Positions 1 through 12,200 of a stretch of DNA of 64,000 nucleotides are shown here, piece after piece. Made by a program: the position numbers and the translations under genes. How positions within the stretch are numbered: the stretch's first letter is position 1; every line of letters starts with the position of its first letter. This DNA is from Paroedura picta (taxonomy: Eukaryota > Chordata > Lepidosauria > Squamata > Gekkonidae). The notes under the pieces are model-generated. The model did no database searches, had not been told where the DNA came from, and was given only the letters and a program-made list of their open reading frames with translations. The stretch is taken from positions 1,121,001 through 1,185,000 of the forward strand of contig NC_135384.1 of assembly GCF_049243985.1 (NCBI RefSeq), read 5' to 3'.

Positions 1-299
1 CCTTGGGACGGTCTTCCGTGGTCCTTGGCAGAAAGGTCTGATCTGCACTTAGCACCCACCTGGCCTCCAAGCAAAGCCGCTCCTCCTGCCAGGGCTCCCG
101 GGCAACTGTTTGGGTGGCACAGGGCCTGCCATCACTGCCAGGAGTTAAGAGCGTGCAGGGGGGAAGGGCTGCCCTCCATCTGTCCCCCCCCCCGGCCAGA
201 GCACGGAATGCCAAAGTTTTTGTGGCCCCCCAGTCTCTGCTCTGCGCTGCCCCTTCATGCCCTCCTGACCAGCCTTTCTCTTTCCCTCCCGTGCTCTAG

Positions 300-504
300 A
301 TTTAAAGACCCAAAGTCGCACCGACAGCACGTGGCTCAGGTGGCCTTCCAGGTGTGCGTGCGCCCCGGCTCCTACAAAGTGTGCCCCCAGACCCTGGTAG
401 TCCCGGAGCCGCTGGATCCACGCTTCAGCAGTGCCGAGATCGAGTGGGTCACCAAGGAGAAGGGAGCGACTGTCCTGTACGGGCTGCTGATCCGCGTGGA
501 ATGA
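300..504 (+). CDS. NEURL4: NEURL4, last coding exon (gene partial at left edge)
   Basis: The last exon of a neuralized-like E3-ligase cofactor. NEURL4 is known as a large, multi-NHR-domain centrosomal protein that works with HERC2. A pyrimidine-rich stretch and TCTAG precede base 300. The exon opens in the last base of a split codon and encodes 67 residues, beginning FKDPKSH and ending GATVLYGLLIRVE, then TGA. It is a C-terminal tail; no NHR domain is visible in the window. The assignment rests on this tail as I remember it and on position: NEURL4 lies directly upstream of GPS2 on the same strand in mammals. Bases 1-299 look like the preceding intron and I can support no upstream exon there. 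The longer open frame from base 25 is intron read-through. Confidence 0.75.
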
Positions 505-1765
505 GACTGACTCCCTCCCTCCCCCCGTCCACGGGGAGAGGGGCCCGATCCGATGCCACAACTCGCAGGGAGGGCTGGCTCTGGCCAAAGGAGCCCAGCG
601 CCTGCCTTTTGATGCACAGACTGGGGCGGAGTTTGCGAGTCCCAAGGGGTTTGACAGCGAAGACCGACCGGCACAAGAGACTCAGTGGGGGAGTTCAGGG
701 AGGGGGGGCAGCCCCTTCCAGGGCCCCCAACTGCTTCCCCTCTTTTTTTTCTTTTGCACAGAAACAAAGCAAGACAAGCTAAAGGTTTTTTTTGGGGGGG
801 GGGGGAGTGGGCCGTTGACTTGAACCTTGTGTTTAAGAGCATGAAGGTGTGTGGGGGACTTGGGGGTGGGTCAAAGGGGAGGGGCTTTTGGTGCCACAAA
901 AAGACTTGACAGAACTTTGGACTGTGGGAACTCTTTCTGGAACATGGGGGGGGGGGTTGTCTGTGATGTGGAATCTCCTTTCCTCCTGCCTAGTTGCCTA
1001 TCTCCGCTGGGAGAGAATTTGGAGGAAGGGGTGGGTGGGGGTGGGGAGGTTGGTGCTGCATTGCAGGCTGAGACAATTTAGATTTGGGGGGCTTTGGACT
1101 GAACCTCGTGGCAGGCAGACGGAGCAGGGGTTGGTTCCGGTCACCCCTCCTGGAAGAGAGCACAGGGGCACGGGGGGGGGGGGATTTGGGATGTCGGGAG
1201 TGACTCTGCCTTCCTTCTGTGCATGTCTGTCTCTGTTGAAAGCCCTTGTGTATTTGGCACCCGCGGCAGAGAGGAACTCTGGCTTTTAGCACCCTTTACA
1301 CACCTCTCCAAGAAGGGCTCGGACAATCCCGGACCCCTGCGGGGGGGGGGTAGGAAGAGGAAAGGAAAGCAACTAGGTGTGCAAGTCAACAGAACCAGAA
1401 TTGGATCTCTGTCCCTAAGGCCAGGCTCTGATAATCAAACTGCCCCCTCCCTTCCCCACCCCACCAGAAGCACACCGCCTTCCAGCCCACCTCACCTCAC
1501 TGCTTTTCCTCCTCAGACTCTGGACTTTCCCCCTTGGACAATTCCGTCTCCCCCCCCCCTCCCCTTATTTATTTATGCCTGCATCAGTTGCCCTCACCCC
1601 CAACCCCCCAAAAATGTGAACTTTTTTTTGTTAAGAGGCAGAAAGGGGCGTCAGGTTTAAATCTACCCGCCCTTTCCGCCTCTTGGATTTATATATATTT
1701 TAAATTGTATTTATGCTGCTTTTTTTCACTTTATTTGTTGAAAAAATGACATGCATTGTGTTTTT
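505..1765 (+). other. NEURL4: Probable NEURL4 3' UTR
   Basis: There is no gene-like coding frame between the NEURL4 stop and the GPS2 promoter. The stretch carries many G and C runs and ends in an AT-rich tail (about 1685-1770) with TTTATTTATT and poly-T tracts. This suits a long 3' UTR, but I see no canonical AATAAA, so the true 3' end is uncertain. Short open frames here are shadows. Confidence 0.45.
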
Positions 1766-1859
1766 TTTAACCGAAGTCTGACGCTTTGTTTCTTTGAAGT
1801 TCCAGCGGTTGTACGGCGTGTTTTGCCCTCGCAGGGTTGATAAACAGACTCCGACTGCT

Positions 1860-2263
1860 CCGCGTGTGCGTCTCGCTCCTTCCGCGGGGGGGCGGGGCGG
1901 GGCGGGGCGGGGGGGATACCTGGCCGGCCAGGTGGGCAGGCCTCACAGGAGCGTTGTGCAGGGCGGGGAGCTCAGCTGGGGGCAGCGGACTGCCCTTGAA
2001 CGTGGAGGCTCCACCCGGCCCGGGCTTTCCCCTGCCGCAGACGGACAGCCCCACCGCGCTCTCCGGGGCCACCCTCCCGGAACCCCCCGGCCTGGGGCTG
2101 GCAACGGCCCTCCCGGCGCGCCCCTCCCTCCCTGTCCCGCGTGACCCGGAAGCGGAAGCGGCGCCGTCTGTGGCCGGCCCCGCCTTCTCGCCCGCCCGCC
2201 GCCCGCCTTCTCGGCCGCCGTTCGGGTCTCGGGGGCTCCGCGGGGGCGTCAGGGGGGGGGGCG
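1860..2263 (+). promoter_or_regulatory. GPS2: GPS2 CpG-island promoter and 5' UTR
   Basis: A CpG-rich, TATA-less stretch ends at the GPS2 start codon. It holds tandem GGGGC boxes (about 1885-1916; Sp1/KLF type and G-quadruplex-prone) and an ETS/GABP-type CCGGAAG at 2146-2152 followed at once by another CGGAAG. Such ETS pairs mark many housekeeping promoters. The start site is not determined. Confidence 0.6.
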
Positions 2264-5200
2264 ATGCCGGCGCTGCTGGAGCGGCCGAAGCTGAGCTCGG
2301 CCATGGCCCGCGCCCTGCACCGGCACGTCATGGTCGAGCGCGAGCGGAAGCGGCAGGGTGAGCGGCACGACGGCCCCGCGAGGCAGGCCACGGAGCGGGA
2401 GGGGGAGCGGGAGGGCCCTTCTCGGCCTCTTCTGGCCCCCCGCAAACAGGCACAGACACCCCCCTGGTCCCTCCCCCAAGGCGCGTCGCTTCCCTCCTCC
2501 CAGGGAGACCCAGAGATGAGACCTGCCTCCCGCTCCCTTCCCGTCCCCCAAGCCGGACACGAAGGGGCAGCGGCGGGGAGGGGGTCGGGCTTGCTCTCTT
2601 CGCCTTGGACGACAGGAGGCCGGGCCCACAGGCTCTCACCCCTCCTCTGCCGCAGCAGCCCACTGCCAGCCCCTCCGGATGGGCCCCAGAGGGTTTCTTG
2701 GGCCCCTTCCTAATCCCTCCTGGGGGGTTGTGTCGCGCATCTCCATGCCTTCTCCCCAGTCAGAGCCGGGTGTCACGCAGCTGTTGCTGCACTCTGTCCT
2801 GGTGGGAGCCCCCCCCCCCCCCCGAGGCTGCTCACAAGATGTGCCCCCAGAGACCCTTTAAGCACCTGCCGGGGATTCTCCATGGGGTCTTTTGTGCGCT
2901 TCCCTCACTTGGGGAGTGTGTCTCTTCTGGCCCTGGAACCTATGCCTGCCACACACCCCGGACACACGTGAATCTACATTAGACATCGTCAGACTCTTGG
3001 TCCATCGCCATCTCTACACAGCGAGGCAGTGGCAACCCAGGGGCTTGAGGAGAGGTCTTCACATGCCCGACTGCCTGGTCCTCTAACCTGGGGATGCCGG
3101 GGACTGAACATGGGATCATCCACATGCCAAGCAAATGCTCTGCCACTGAGCCACAGTCCTTCCCCTTCCCTTTTCTGGAAAGTCCCATCTTCCATCCTCC
3201 TCTTTCTGTCCCACAGAGGAAGAAGAGGTAGACAAGATGATGGAGCAGAAGATGAAGGAGGAGCAGGAGAGGCGGCGGAAAAAGGAGATGGAGGAACGCA
3301 TGTCCCTGGAGGAGACCAAAGAGCAGGTGGGTGGCGTCTGGGAGAGAGCGTCCTGCTCAGAGGCACCCTCCTGACACTCCCCCGCTGTCCTCTCCTCTCC
3401 CTAGATCCTGAAGCTGCAGGAGAAGCTTCAAGCCTTGCAGGAGGAGAAGCACCAGCTCTTCCTCCAGCTGAAAAAAGTGCTCCACGAGGAAGAGAAACGC
3501 CGCCGTAAAGAGCAGAGGTGGGTGAGCCTCTCTTCCCCCCCCCGCCCCCTTAGTAGGAGGACAGGCTGCCTGGGAGCACGAGACCTAGAGGTCAGAAGAT
3601 GAGGCCTTCTGAGTTCCAGCCAGCCTTGGGAGAAGCCATCATGTCTCCTGAGCCTTTAAGCCGGAGATGCTGGGGATTGAACCAGGGACCTTCTGCTTGC
3701 CAGCCAGGAGCTGTACAGTAGAGGAAGTGCAGAGGGTTCCTCTACACAGGACTGCTGATGGTGGTCCCTCCTCCTCACTTGGACTCTCTCCTGCTCTGAA
3801 GGCTGGGTGGGGAGAGCACAAGAGTCAGGAGGCTCTGAGTTTGGTGGGCCAGTGGGGCACTGGGAGGTGTGGGGGGAGGGGCTTCCTGGATGCCTCATGT
3901 CTCTTCTTGCCCCTTGCCACAGCGACATGACGACCCTGACTGCAGCTGCCTACCAGCAGGGCATGGCTGTCCACGCCGGGGCCCACATCCTGAACATGCA
4001 AGGTGTGTGTAGGGGGGGGCTGCCGAGGAAGAGGGAGTCGAGGCAGAAGTGGCAGGAGGCGTCCCGGGGGGGAGGTTGGCAGTGCCAGGCACAGAAAGAA
4101 CAGACAGCCCTTTGCAGGCACTGCCTCAGCCCTTCCCTGCCTCGCATTTTGCTTGTCTTTAATAATAAAATTATTCCTAATAATTGTAATTTTTCTAGAT
4201 CAACCCCCCCCCCAATTGGTTCAGGGTGGGTAACAACAAAGCACTGTTTATTTTATTTATTTTTATTAATTCACATTTATATACCGCTCTCCCTGAAGGC
4301 TCTGGAGAGAGGAGGAGAGTGTTTTCCCCCTCCCCGTATTTCCCTCCTCACTGTCTTCCAACCTTTCCTTTCTGCCGCAGGGAGCCCAGGGGGACACAGC
4401 CGAGCTGGCACCCTGATCCCAGCCGACAGGGCCAAGCAGATGTTCGGACCCCCCGTGATCACGGTGAGTTTGCCGGTTGTGATGCCAGGGAAGGTGAGGG
4501 TTCCCCAACACCGTTTGGTTTCATTTCTCCTTCCAGACTGCCTGAGGGAGAGGGGCTCATGCTGGCTTTGACCTGCAAGGGCATGCCGGATCCCGGCAAG
4601 ACTCCGCAGAGCCAGCCCACCTTCCTGTGCGAAATCCTTTTTAAAACACACGCACACACATGTGCATCATAACTATTCTTCATCATAACAGGGACTGAAA
4701 CACAGAGAGACACAAGGCAATGGGGCACTGCCACCCTTGCCCCCCCCCCGCTCCCTGCAGCGGCTCGCTGTTTTAACGGCCCCTTTTTCTCCCCCTCAGA
4801 CGCGGCACTTTGCCCCCCAGCCAGCCTTCCCAACTGGCACCCCGGAGCACGGGCAGTACCAGAGCAGTCAGTCCGGCCACAGCCCCTACGCCGTGGGCCA
4901 GAGCCAGCACACCGTGCCCGTCAGCTATGCCAGCAGCCCTTCCATCAGAGGTGAGAGCAGGGCGGGGCAGAACCCCCGGAGAGAAGATTGGGTGTGATTT
5001 GCCTGCAGCGCCTGTGGGGGTGGGGGGCACTTCCCCGCAGCCTTGGGCCCTTGTGGGTTTGCTTGGGCAGGGGGCTGCCAAGGGTGCAGAGCTCTGCTTG
5101 GCCAGAGCCACAAAGGGCCCCCCCTCAGCCTTTCCTCGGTCTCCTCTTAGGTCCTTCTGCTTTCCCGACCATGCAGTACTTGTCCCAGCAGCAGTCCGGC

Positions 5201-6843
5201 TATGCCCTCCACAGCCACTTCTCCACTGCCCAGCCAGGTGAGACCCTGAACTAAGTAGGTGTCAGCTGGGACTCATTCCTGTGGACCAGCGGGGGGGGGG
5301 GGGAGGGAGGCCCCAGCCAAGCCAGGGGGGCGGTTTGGGGGCTGGAGGCCGTTGAAAAGCAAGCCAGACTCTGCCCCGGTTTTGGCCCCCCTTTCTTCAC
5401 TGGCTTCTTTCTTGCCCCTGTGTAGGTTTCATCCCACCAAGCACCACCATCCCTCTGCAGAAGCAGCTGGAACATGCCAACCAGCAATCTGGGTTCACGG
5501 ATTCGGTGAGTGCCCGTTGGGTGCCTGCGCAGGAAGGGTTGGGGCCCAAGGCTGCCACCCAGGGATTGATGCAGACTGGGGTTGACTGGAGATGCCGGGG
5601 AGTGAACCTGGGACCTTCTGCATGGTGGTCAGAGGCGCTGTCTGTGAGCCATGACCCATCCCCAAATAGATCCTCCGGACTGGCCAGAGGTGTGCTGAAC
5701 CAGTCTCATGCTGGTGTGTGTTCCGGTGTCTCTTGTCCTCTGAGCCCCGTTCATTTGTGGCTTCTGTTTATTGGCAAGCTCCCTTTGCTACCGTTTAGGG
5801 GAAGCGTAAGGGGGGCAGGTGGGGCATAAATCTCTCTGCTGTTCTCGTCTCCGCAGTCAACGCTCCGCCCGATGCACCCGCAGGCTCTCCACCCCAATCA
5901 GGGGCTCCTGCAAGCCCCACAGATCCCGGTCCAAATGCAGACGGCTGCAAAGGTGAGCGCCAGGCGGAGAGGGGGCTCTCCAGTTAAACAGCGCTGAGTT
6001 TAGTGAGAAGCAGGCTGGATTTTGCTAATCTCACTGCAACAAGGAAGCCGCCCACACAGTTGTTGATGCACCTGTCGCTTTAAACTAAATCAGAGACACC
6101 CGCCCCTCACACACACACACAAAGGCTCCTTTGCAAAGTGCCCTGGGAAGGAGGAAGGAGCAATGCGCACCAGTGGTGCTCTTTCATCTGCACGGCCGTG
6201 TGAGCAAGAGCCCCTCCTAGCCCCACCTCCTTCTGAAAATGTTTGGTGGGCACCACGCCAGGGTCCCCTTCCTTGGCTGACTAGTTTTTGTTGTTTCTCA
6301 TGTGCGTTTCCCTTCAGCCCAATCTGGCCTACACCCACCCTGCCCGTCCTGCTTCCCCGGGCAGCTTCTCCCATGGAACTGCCCCCCAACAGCCGCACAC
6401 GGTAAGCACCGGGGGGAGAAGAGGGGGGAACTTGGTCCCCCTCAAGCCATGCAGGAAGCAAAGGGATCCCACCCTTCTAACTGATGCCAGGGAACATTCG
6501 AGGGGCCGAGGCCAAGATTCTTCTCCAGAGAGCATTGCTCTGCTCCAGCCCCACTCTGGACCTTTCGGGGAGGGGGAGGGGGGGGGAGTTGACAGGGTTC
6601 TCTTCCTTTGATCCCTGCAACCTTGGGGCCTGGCCTAGGCCCCAGCACTCCCTGCCTGCCTGTGGAGTGTCGCTCCATCCGTCTGCGACCCTGCGTGGCC
6701 TGAGAGGACTGGGGCTGGTTCTCTCGCTGCAGCCCTTCCCGTCTCCCCTTGCCTTGCAGTCTGGCTTCCAGACCTCTCCCCAGCCGGCGCCCCGCCACCC
6801 CTTCATCCAGCACCCTCAAGGGCAGCGCTTCTACCACAAGTGA
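2264..6843 (+). CDS. GPS2: GPS2, G-protein pathway suppressor 2 (11 coding exons, complete)
   Basis: A subunit of the nuclear NCoR/SMRT-HDAC3-TBL1 corepressor; the family also restrains UBC13-dependent ubiquitin signalling. Coding exons: 2264-2357, 3217-3326, 3405-3517, 3923-4002, 4381-4463, 4800-4950, 5151-5237, 5426-5505, 5857-5952, 6318-6401, 6760-6843. All have GT-AG borders and the phases join to 353 residues. The ATG opens the conserved MPALLERPKLS start. Residues about 25-105 are a highly charged coiled coil (EEEEVDKMMEQKMKEEQER and onward), the corepressor-binding part. Then come SDMTTLTAAAYQQ, RAKQMFGPP, a long P/Q/S/H-rich disordered region, and the conserved end FIQHPQGQRFYHK. Human GPS2 is 327 residues; the excess is mainly the 28-residue exon at 6318-6401, which I do not recall in the human protein. 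Introns carry antisense SINEs. Identification is secure. Confidence 0.95.
3083..3168 (-). mobile_element. tRNA-derived SINE fragment (GPS2 intron 1)
   Basis: Read on the minus strand it has the tRNA-like head: GTGGCTCAGTGGCAGAGCA (A-box region), then a B-box-like stretch around GTTCAGTCCCCGGCATCCCC. This family is common in squamates. It contains no gene. Confidence 0.7.
3655..3718 (-). mobile_element. tRNA-derived SINE fragment (GPS2 intron 3)
   Basis: The reverse complement shows the same B-box-like core (GGTTCAATCCCCAGCATCTC) as the copy at 3083. It is truncated and lies antisense to GPS2. Confidence 0.6.
5583..5672 (-). mobile_element. tRNA-derived SINE fragment (GPS2 intron 8)
   Basis: Same family and orientation as the copies at 3083 and 3655. 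The reverse complement gives GGCTCACAGACAGCG, then a B-box-like GTTCACTCCCCGGCATCTCC. Confidence 0.65.
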
Positions 6844-7132
6844 GGCCAGCGGTGCCGCTGCTGCAGGTGCTCCCGGTGCGCAAAGAAGCCTTCCTCCTCT
6901 GGGCAAGACCGAATGCATCTGCTCCTTCACCCTCCCTCACCCAGTGACCAGTTTTTGTGACCAGAAATTGCAGTCCAAATACATTTAGCCTAATTCCTTT
7001 TCAGGAGGGATTGTCTGGAGTGGTTTTTTTTCCAGAGGCGGGGGGATTGAAAGCTAGCAAGTGTGTGTGTGTGCATGGTTCAAATAGTTATAGTTCAAAT
7101 TTCCAGGCTTCACTTTCCCCCCTCGTGGCAGT

Positions 7133-7138
7133 AATAAA
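7133..7138 (+). terminator. GPS2: GPS2 poly(A) signal
   Basis: A canonical AATAAA lies about 290 bases past the GPS2 stop, giving a short 3' UTR of roughly 6844-7155 that contains a (GT)n stretch near 7060. Cleavage would fall well short of the oppositely directed EIF5A end. Confidence 0.7.
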
Positions 7139-7334
7139 ATTAAGTCAGGCGTGACCGCACAGCCAACATTCACTTGTACAGCACTTAGTTCTTCTTCAGG
7201 CACAAAACATCAGTGGTATAAAAAGGCATCAAATTGTGTTACTCCACCCTGCCTGAACTCCCCCGTGAGGATGGCCCCAGACCCCAGAATGAATCTCCTT
7301 CTCTTGGGAAAGTTTTCTTTCCCAACCCCTCCTG

Positions 7335-7570
7335 CCTGGAATTGCTGGGAATTGAACCAGGGACTCCCTGCAGGTCAAGCAGAGGCTCTGCCACTGAGCC
7401 ATGGCCTCTTTCCCTGACGGATCCTTGGCCTATCAAGGTCATCATTGTCCACTCAGACTGGCTCTCCAGGGTCCCTGGCGGAGGTCTTCCCCATCAGCTA
7501 CCTCCTGGCCCTTCTTACTGGAGATGCCGGGAACTGAACCTGTGGCCTTCCACTTGCCAAGCGGGTTCCA
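7335..7570 (-). mobile_element. Two tRNA-derived SINE copies between GPS2 and EIF5A
   Basis: Two adjacent copies of the intronic SINE family, both minus: about 7335-7410 (head only) and about 7424-7570. The second is nearly full length and includes the post-tRNA body, seen on the plus strand as TATCAAGGTCATCATTGTCC and CTGGCTCTCCAGGGTC. The rest of the GPS2-EIF5A gap (7155-7940) holds nothing I recognise. Confidence 0.7.
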
Positions 7571-7946
7571 GGGCAGGAGGCAGCCTAGAGCCTCTGCAGC
7601 AGCTCCGCAGCCCAAGAGATACATGATGGCACCTCTCCACTCCAGGCAGCCATGCGGACTTCACTGCAGTAGCTCAGGGCAGAAACAGTTCCTCTGGGAA
7701 GTCGCCCGTGCCCTGCGGAAGGCTTTGGCCTGTGTGCAAGAGAGCTGGGCCACCCTGGACGCCAAGCAGGACTCCCCGTCCCACCCACCCCCTGTGCTCG
7801 GGGCACAAGTGCACAGCAGGCTCCCTGGAAAAAGCTCTGCAGCCCAGACAGCCAATGACCTCCTCAGCTTTTCCAGGCGGGCCCTGCCAGACCCTAGGAA
7901 ATGAGACACCCAGAGCCAGCTATTTTCATATTAAACATGTTTTTTT

Positions 7947-7952
7947 TTTATT
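7947..7952 (-). terminator. EIF5A: EIF5A poly(A) signal
   Basis: TTTATT on the plus strand reads AATAAA on the gene strand, at the start of a poly-T/A tract about 1.3 kb past the EIF5A stop. It predicts a 3' UTR of about 7940-9265 with many G/C runs and a short CTG repeat near 9136. Confidence 0.55.
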
Positions 7953-9265
7953 GAGGTTGATTAACAAATGTGTTGGATTAACAGGGGAGGGGGAAGGGGA
8001 GGAGGCGGCCACGGCGCTGACCTGTCACAGCAGGGGTGGGGTCAGATATGAACCGGGGAAACAGTCGGGGTGCAAGTTGGCTCCCCCAGAAGATCCCTAC
8101 CTTGAACAGCTCTCGGTTACCCAGTACAAAGGGCTCGGAGGGGGGGGGGAGGGCCGTGCTAGAGAACTGCCAGAAAAGAGAACATGATTGACAGGGGCCG
8201 GAGCCCAGGTGGGATTCGGGCAAAATGTGCATCTTCACCAGGCAAGCTGTAAGAACAAAGTCCACTCTGCTGCTTTTTTTTTTTTGTCTTGGGGGGGGGG
8301 TTACTGTGCTCCCAAGCCTGGCAAAGACCTGCCCCCCCAGTTCCAGTAGGGGAGGGGGGGCTTGCGTACTCTAGAAAGAATTAGGGGGGGGGGCTAAGCA
8401 AGCAACCAGAACAGTGATCCAAAAAATAAAAACTACCAAAACCACACGGAATGGGTAACCTCCGCCTAGGGGGAAAGGAAGCCATCCAGGACGATGGGCC
8501 AAGCTGCTGCAACCACCAATGAGAAACAAGCTTCAAAAGCGTGAGGGGGGAGGGCGGCCCCTCCCCTCCCACCTCCCCTCAACAGAAAGGCTCACAAGAA
8601 CACACACATTCCACGGGGCAAAGAGTGCCGCCATCTGCAGCTCCCGCTGGTCTTCAGCTCCGTTTCAGTTGTTCCTGCAAAGGGGGGGCCGCTTCTCTCC
8701 CACCCCCACCACCTCAGCACAGAAGCATCAAGCTTAAAAAAGGAAAAAAAGAACAATTCAAACACGAGTCTCTTGCAAGGTTTTTTCCTCCTTCTAGCAG
8801 TTTAAATATGTTTCCTTTAAGTGCAAATTCTCAACTTCTTTTGCCAGAAAACAGCTGTAGTGTTACTCGCACCGGAGAGAGGGAGGGGACTGGGGGGGGG
8901 GGGGGGAAACCAAACCCGGAAAAAAAAATTAAAAGGAATACGTCAGCATCCAGCTTTCTTTTAAAAGACCACAAAATAAAAAGTTTGTTTTCTCTTGTTT
9001 AATTCAAAAGGGGATGGGGAAGATTTTGCTTTTTAAAGGAAGAGGGAGAGAGAAAAAAAAAAGATTTGGGTGGTTTGGAGCCAAATCGAGCCTGTCTGCG
9101 GGATGCGATCCTCTCTGGTTCATAACAAGGTGGAGCTGCTGCTGCTGCTGCCCTGGAAGAAGCAGAAGCCACAATCAGGCACCGGGGCTCTGCCAGAGGA
9201 CTCCAGCCAGCCTCCGGCGCTGAGCTCTCCTCCCACCAGCCCGCTAGGACTCACCTGTGGTTTCT

Positions 9266-12200
9266 TTATTTAGCCATGGCCTTAATAGCAACCGCAGCTT
9301 CCTCAGTCATTGCAGACAGCACGGTGATCTGAAAGGAAGGGGAGAGGCGTTTCCCACTCTGGGTTGCTAAACACCAGGAGGTGGAGGGGGCGGAGCCTGC
9401 AGAAGGTGCGGGGAGGGGTCTCGCTGGTGAACAATGGCACGGAGCAGCCGCTTTCTCCCACAAAACTAGTCTCTGATGCCCAGGGATTGGTTGTCATGAA
9501 AGAAAAGCTCCGGGGAACACGTGGAGTTGGCAACTGGGTCATGCAGATCCCCCACCCCCAAAAAAAAGTGTGCCGGGAAAAGCAGAGCTGCCCCTCACCA
9601 GAATTTCTTCGCCACAGTCGTATTTCTGTTCAATCTCCTTGCCCAGGTCTCCCTCTGGAAGGCGCAGGTCCTCCCGCACTTCTCCACTGTCTTGGAGCAG
9701 GGAGAGGTACCCATCTTGGATCCCAATAAGCTGGAGGGGGGCAGGCAGAGAGAAGACCGGCCATCAAGCAGGGAAAAGATGATTCTCTTCGCACCCCAAA
9801 GGGAAAGAGTGGGAAGAGCTCTTCTGCCCTGCCCCCTCCCCAACAAGGCTGTGCTGGCATCCCCCAGCCCGCCCGGCAGGCCCAGGAGGGGTCCTTCGGG
9901 CCAGTGCAGGCCTGCCACTGAGACCTCTCTCCCAGAGGGAGAGGGACATGAGCTGGGCTCTGCATTCTCTGCAGCCCTTCCCCCTGGCAGACCTCACCCC
10001 ATCCCACGTGGGCACAATCCTGCAACAATGAAAGACCTCCCCGTTGGTCCACAAAGATGTCCCGGGACCCTCACAGTATCCTCAGAGCCCTCGTCCCACG
10101 TGCCCGTGCCCGCCAGGCCTCTCCGTCCAGCTGCACGCCCGGCCTCTGCCGCCTACCTGGAAATCATTTCTCTTGATATTGGGCACATCCATGTTGTGGG
10201 TGGAAGGGCAGATGTCTTCATATTTCTTCCCGGTGAAGATGTCAATACCAACAAGATGCACCTAATGGAGGGGGGAGAGGAAGCGTTAAGCAGGCACCCT
10301 GGCAAGGGCACTCACCAGCTGCACAGCTCAGAAAGTTGTGGCCGGAGGAGCCAGCGAGAGCTGTGTTCAAATCCTCCCTGAGCCATCAACCTCCCTAGGT
10401 GTCCTCGGGCCAATGGTTGAGCCGCAGGCCAAACCTGCATCACGGAGAGACAGAAGTCGGCCCGAGGCGGGAATAATAAAATTCTCCCCACAGTCCAGCC
10501 CCTGAGATACCCTGGACTCCTGGGGGGGTGGGCACTGGATGCCCTGCCTCTGCACTGGATGCCAAACTACCTCCTGGCACACTAGACCCAACCAATCAGG
10601 CTTCACCTTGTGCCCCCCCCCCCCTTCCCCGTATCATGAACACAGAAGAAGTTGCCTTGAATCATAGATTTCTGGAGCTGGAAGGAACAATAGAGGCCAT
10701 CTAGTCCCACGCCTTGTTCAATGCAGGACCAGCCTGGAGGATCTGTCTAGCCGCTGCTTGAAGACGGCAGGCAGCCCATTCCACTGCTGAACTAGACTCC
10801 TAGAATCCCAGAGTGGGAAGGGGCCATCCAGGCCATCTAGTCCCACCCCCTGCTCAGTGCAGGATCAACCCAAAGCATCAATGAAAAGTATCTCTCCAGC
10901 TGATTCTTGAAGACCAATGAGGGGGAGCGCCCGACCTCCTTAGGCAGTCGATTCCACTGCCAGATTACTCTTCAGGAAAAATTGTTTTTCCTGATACCTA
11001 ACCACGTAGTTTAAAGCTATGACTGCAGGTCCTACCCCCTGCGGCCAACAGGAACCTTTCCCTGCCTTCCTCTGAGGGACAACCTTCAAGAGAGCCCTCC
11101 TGTCCGCTCTCCACCTTACCAGGTCCCTCAGCCTCTCTATACAGCAAATCAGACCCATCAAGGGAAGTCTTGCCTACTCCGTCTGGAAACGGCTCTCCAA
11201 GTCCCAGGTGCAGGCATTTCCCAACATAGATAAATAACAACTGGAGAAGCCAGGGATCGAAGGCGGGGCCTTCTGCAGGCCCCACACTGAGCCACAGCCC
11301 CTTTCCCTCCTTGGGTGGCAGCACCATCCGACACACCGAAATCTAGACTGCGCTTCTCAGTCCCATAGTGGGCCCACTCCAAACAGCGACCCACGCAGCC
11401 TCTTCCCTCGTTTCCTGGCCCGTTTCCGTCAGGAACATCCCTCCTCCGTGACCCCCAACCAGAGCGCTTGAGCTGGTGCACCTGTGCATGGCTGTGGTGC
11501 AGCCTCCCCCACCAGCAGGCATAGCCATCAGCAAAGGCACCAGCACCTTGAGGCAAGAAGGAGCTCCCTGAAGCCCATCCGGGGGTGGGGAGGGGGTCTG
11601 CCAGCAGTGAGCGCTAGAGGAGGAGCGGATGCTCACAGCTGGTCTGATTGACAGGCCAGTTTTTCCGGCTGCAGCCTTCCAGCGTGTATGAAGGGCTCCC
11701 CACATGGAGCCAGCATGAATCGGCAGCCAGAATCCCAGCTTAAATGCCTGTCCCCAGGTAAGAGCCCCTCTCACACCCAGGAGCCGCATCACAGGCCATC
11801 AGTGGCCAGGGGCTAAAAACCTCCCCAGGCGGCTATTTCTCCGTGGTGAATATCCTGCCTTGCAAGTGTAAATATAGTCTGCTTATTTATAGCTTTCAGG
11901 ACTGTAAATCAAGTCTGCTGGGTGGGCTAAATGGGGGACATGAAGCACGGTCAAACCCAGGCGCTTGGCAGGGCTGCCTGCTCCGGCGAGCATGATGTGA
12001 AGTTTGAATGGGAACATTTCCTCTCGGAAAGCCAGATCACCACGTGCTTCTGTGCCCTGCCGGGGGCAACCAGTGTGGTGCAGTGGACTAGAATCTGGGG
12101 GAGCCAGGTTCGAATCTCTGTTCTGCCATGGAAGTTCATTGGGGGCCCTCTGGCCAGGCTCCCACTCGGAGCATAAAGGGTTGCTCCTAGGATACAACGG

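Noticed and set aside
9521-10381. A 286-codon plus-strand frame
   Set aside because: It is antisense to EIF5A exons 2 and 3 and runs through the intron between them; the codons belong to EIF5A on the minus strand.
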